From Trogon surrucura (taxonomy: Eukaryota; Chordata; Aves; Trogoniformes; Trogonidae), in the NCBI GenBank assembly GCA_020746105.1, contig CM036636.1, positions 1,550,001 to 1,614,000 on the forward strand: DNA of 64,000 bases, in the 5' to 3' direction. Made by a program: the position numbers and the translations under genes. Every line of letters starts with the position of its first letter. Positions within the stretch are counted from its first letter, which is position 1. Under the pieces are notes generated by a model. It saw only the letters and a program-made list of their open reading frames with translations, was not told where the DNA came from and did no database searches. Shown here piece after piece: positions 56,496 through 64,000 of the stretch.

Positions 56496-58276
56496 CTGCA
56501 GTAACCTTTCCCACAGAGGCTGCCCCACCGAGGGACACAACTCCTCGAGACCTTCCCCCGACAGCAAGCACCAGGCGTGACCAGCGGGGCAGGGGTTATC
56601 AGTTTCAGCTTGGGGGTGGTGGGGACGCACTAAAGCTGTTTAAAAGCCAAATCACAGGATACCTTCAGGCCAAGCTCTTGCTCCTGAGCGAGCCTTGCAC
56701 ATTTAATTCACAGAACCTCCCCACAGTCTCGCTGCACAGGGCGGGTGCTGAGGGAGGAGATGATGAGCTGCGAGGAGCCAAGGGGCAGCACCGAAGGGTG
56801 CCAGGGCACATGGCGGGAAGCGCTCGGCCTCCTTCCTCTCACTCCAGGTGAGTGGAGCCGAACACGGTGAGACAGGAACCCTGCGCTGGGATTTATACCC
56901 CAGGAGCAATGTGAGCATCGACACAGGAAAACATTCACTAGTGTCCAAAATTTCATCCTAAGCCAGCTTGGGCCAGGTTTGTCCTGTGAGTGGCAACCTG
57001 ATGAGAAACACCCTGCTGGGGCTCATCCTGGCTGGGAGCCCCTCCCCAGAGCCATTAGGCTCTGACAGTCTCTTTAGCCAACACCTGACGAGATACTCAT
57101 GAACCAGCCCGAGACTGCAATTAAATATTTTTGTTAGTTGCTGGCCTCTCATCCCATCGTCTCCTCCCTGGGAGCAGGTAGCAGCCAGCACACGGGCATG
57201 CGGCAGATGCCACCGTATTACTGGGAGAGGGGGAGAAAGCCACACCGCTGCTGGAAGTAATTTGTGAGCAGGTTTGTGAGCTTGTTGGGTTTTTTTTCTT
57301 AAAACATGATCTCCAGCTGCACTGCAAGTGTTGAGGACAACAGAACCGTGTCCCTGCCCAGGGTGCACAGAGAGCACCAATGGGGAGATGAATCAGTCTT
57401 CTCTTTTATCCTGAAGGTTTTTTACAAGAGCAGACAGAAATCAAACTGTGTGTTGTGAAGTACCTGTAATTTCTCCCTTGCTCAGTCAGCCCCAGAGGTT
57501 AGGGTGTGCATTCAACACGTGATTGGTTTTTTCAGAACGCAACATTTGCAAAACCTGAATTTAAACAAGTAAGAAAGCTCCCCACAGTGTAAGTTAGAAC
57601 GAGACGATCCTACACTGAAATAGCCACCTTTGTATCATCTGAGTCACAGCAAAAACTTGACCAGGAGACACCAGCATGGATTTGAACCACCCAGTTGATG
57701 AGACTGTTCAAGGAGCTAGGATGTGAGATGGTAGATGGAAAAGAAAAAAACTCCCCAACCTTTAACATCTGCTGTGAGTGAACACAAACGGGGTCCTGAC
57801 CTGCACATTCAGAGACCGCCTTGGCAGAGGCAGGGCACGCAGGGGACCGTGCTCCTCCAACTGTGAGAGCTGCTGCTTCTCTCTTGAAATGCAAATGAAG
57901 TTTGAAGCCTCAGACTCCTGCCAAAGGCTCCCGGAAAACCGAAGGTGAGGAGGGAATTGGCAGAGGCTGAACAACACACCATTCCTGAGGGGTTGTGTGC
58001 GGCTACCTGCCACCTACCTGTGGCTACCTACGAGTGTTTAAAACTGACCAGAGAAAACTTGTGAGGCTAACTTGGCAGGGAAGGTGGAAGCAGAGGGATC
58101 ATCTCCAAATTAGAGCATCTGCAGTGTAAAAACGAAGGCCTAAAAAGCGGGAAAACATCACCCAGGATGTGACTCCAGCCAAGCACCGGCAAGCACAGCT
58201 GCTTCAAAACCACCTCAACCCCAGAGCACGCAGTGACTACAGCTGCCGCAAGGCAACAGCCCATTCCTTTTTTCTC
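56496..58276. other. WDR31-PRPF4 convergent interval
   Basis: The two genes end tail to tail. On the plus strand ATTAAA at about 57121 might end WDR31. Human RNF183 sits between these genes, but I find no RING-type cysteine/histidine frame here. No repeat family was recognised. Confidence 0.45.
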
Positions 58277-58282
58277 TTTAAT
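58277..58282 (-). other. PRPF4 polyadenylation signal
   Basis: ATTAAA on the minus strand, 68 bp after the PRPF4 stop; no closer AATAAA is present. Confidence 0.55.
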
Positions 58283-58350
58283 ATCAAAAAAGCAAGTCTT
58301 AGCTCAAAGCCATAACATCTCCAGTCCAGTCCATCGGCAGCGCGTCTGAG

Positions 58351-63785
<5,435 letters not shown>

Positions 63786-64000
63786 CTGGAAGAACAAAAT
63801 TGAAGAAAAAGCTCATGTGAGAGTGCTCTGCCGTTCAGTTACCTTACGTGACCTCTTCTTAATACCTAAGTGCCACCACAACACCTGCTCTTAAATCCTG
63901 GTGTGTTAGTGCCTCTTTTTAAGGGCATTCTGCATAACTATAAGCCCTAGAAAAAGGGAGTAAGAGGGACAAGTCAGACTCTCTGCCCTACAGATCAGAT

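Overview
This is vertebrate nuclear DNA, almost certainly from a bird. The dispersed repeats I recognise are all CR1 LINEs, with the usual 3' tail (a TTCTATGATTCTAT-type end), and no Alu, B1/B2 or L1 was seen. Introns are short, GC-rich promoters are frequent, and the genes match the human 9q32 block, which I recall lies on a microchromosome in chicken. The species is not determined.

Layout, left to right: RGS3 (minus strand, 5' half only), POLE3 (plus), ALAD (plus), HDHD3 (plus), BSPRY (minus), WDR31 (plus) and PRPF4 (minus, 3' part only). This is the human order and relative orientation read in reverse. Human RNF183 (between WDR31 and PRPF4) and C9orf43 (between POLE3 and RGS3) were not found where expected.

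Positions 1-13013 carry seven coding exons of RGS3 encoding the N-terminus and C2 domain. The PDZ and RGS parts lie beyond the left edge. An alternative upstream exon sits at about 14.4 kb. From 14.6 to 23.7 kb there is only CR1 and unrecognised sequence. POLE3 occupies 23976-25988. A GC-rich minisatellite of about 1.5 kb separates it from the ALAD promoter, and a near-perfect 37-bp inverted repeat follows the ALAD first-exon donor. ALAD (11 coding exons) and HDHD3 (one coding exon with a one-base frame break) follow. BSPRY runs leftward from a GC-rich promoter near 48 kb that it appears to share with WDR31. WDR31 and PRPF4, both WD40 proteins, end tail to tail.

The genes form a conserved neighbourhood rather than a pathway. 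POLE3 is a histone-fold subunit of DNA polymerase epsilon and CHRAC. ALAD makes porphobilinogen for haem. PRPF4 is a U4/U6 snRNP protein. RGS3 is a G-protein regulator. HDHD3 is a HAD-family hydrolase. WDR31 and BSPRY are less well characterised. Exon edges were read from splice signals, and the reading frame was checked by exon length for every gene. I saw no new multi-gene system. The observations most worth checking are the ALAD hairpin, the duplicated POLE3 acceptor, a BSPRY lacking its B-box, and the minisatellite with long open frames.
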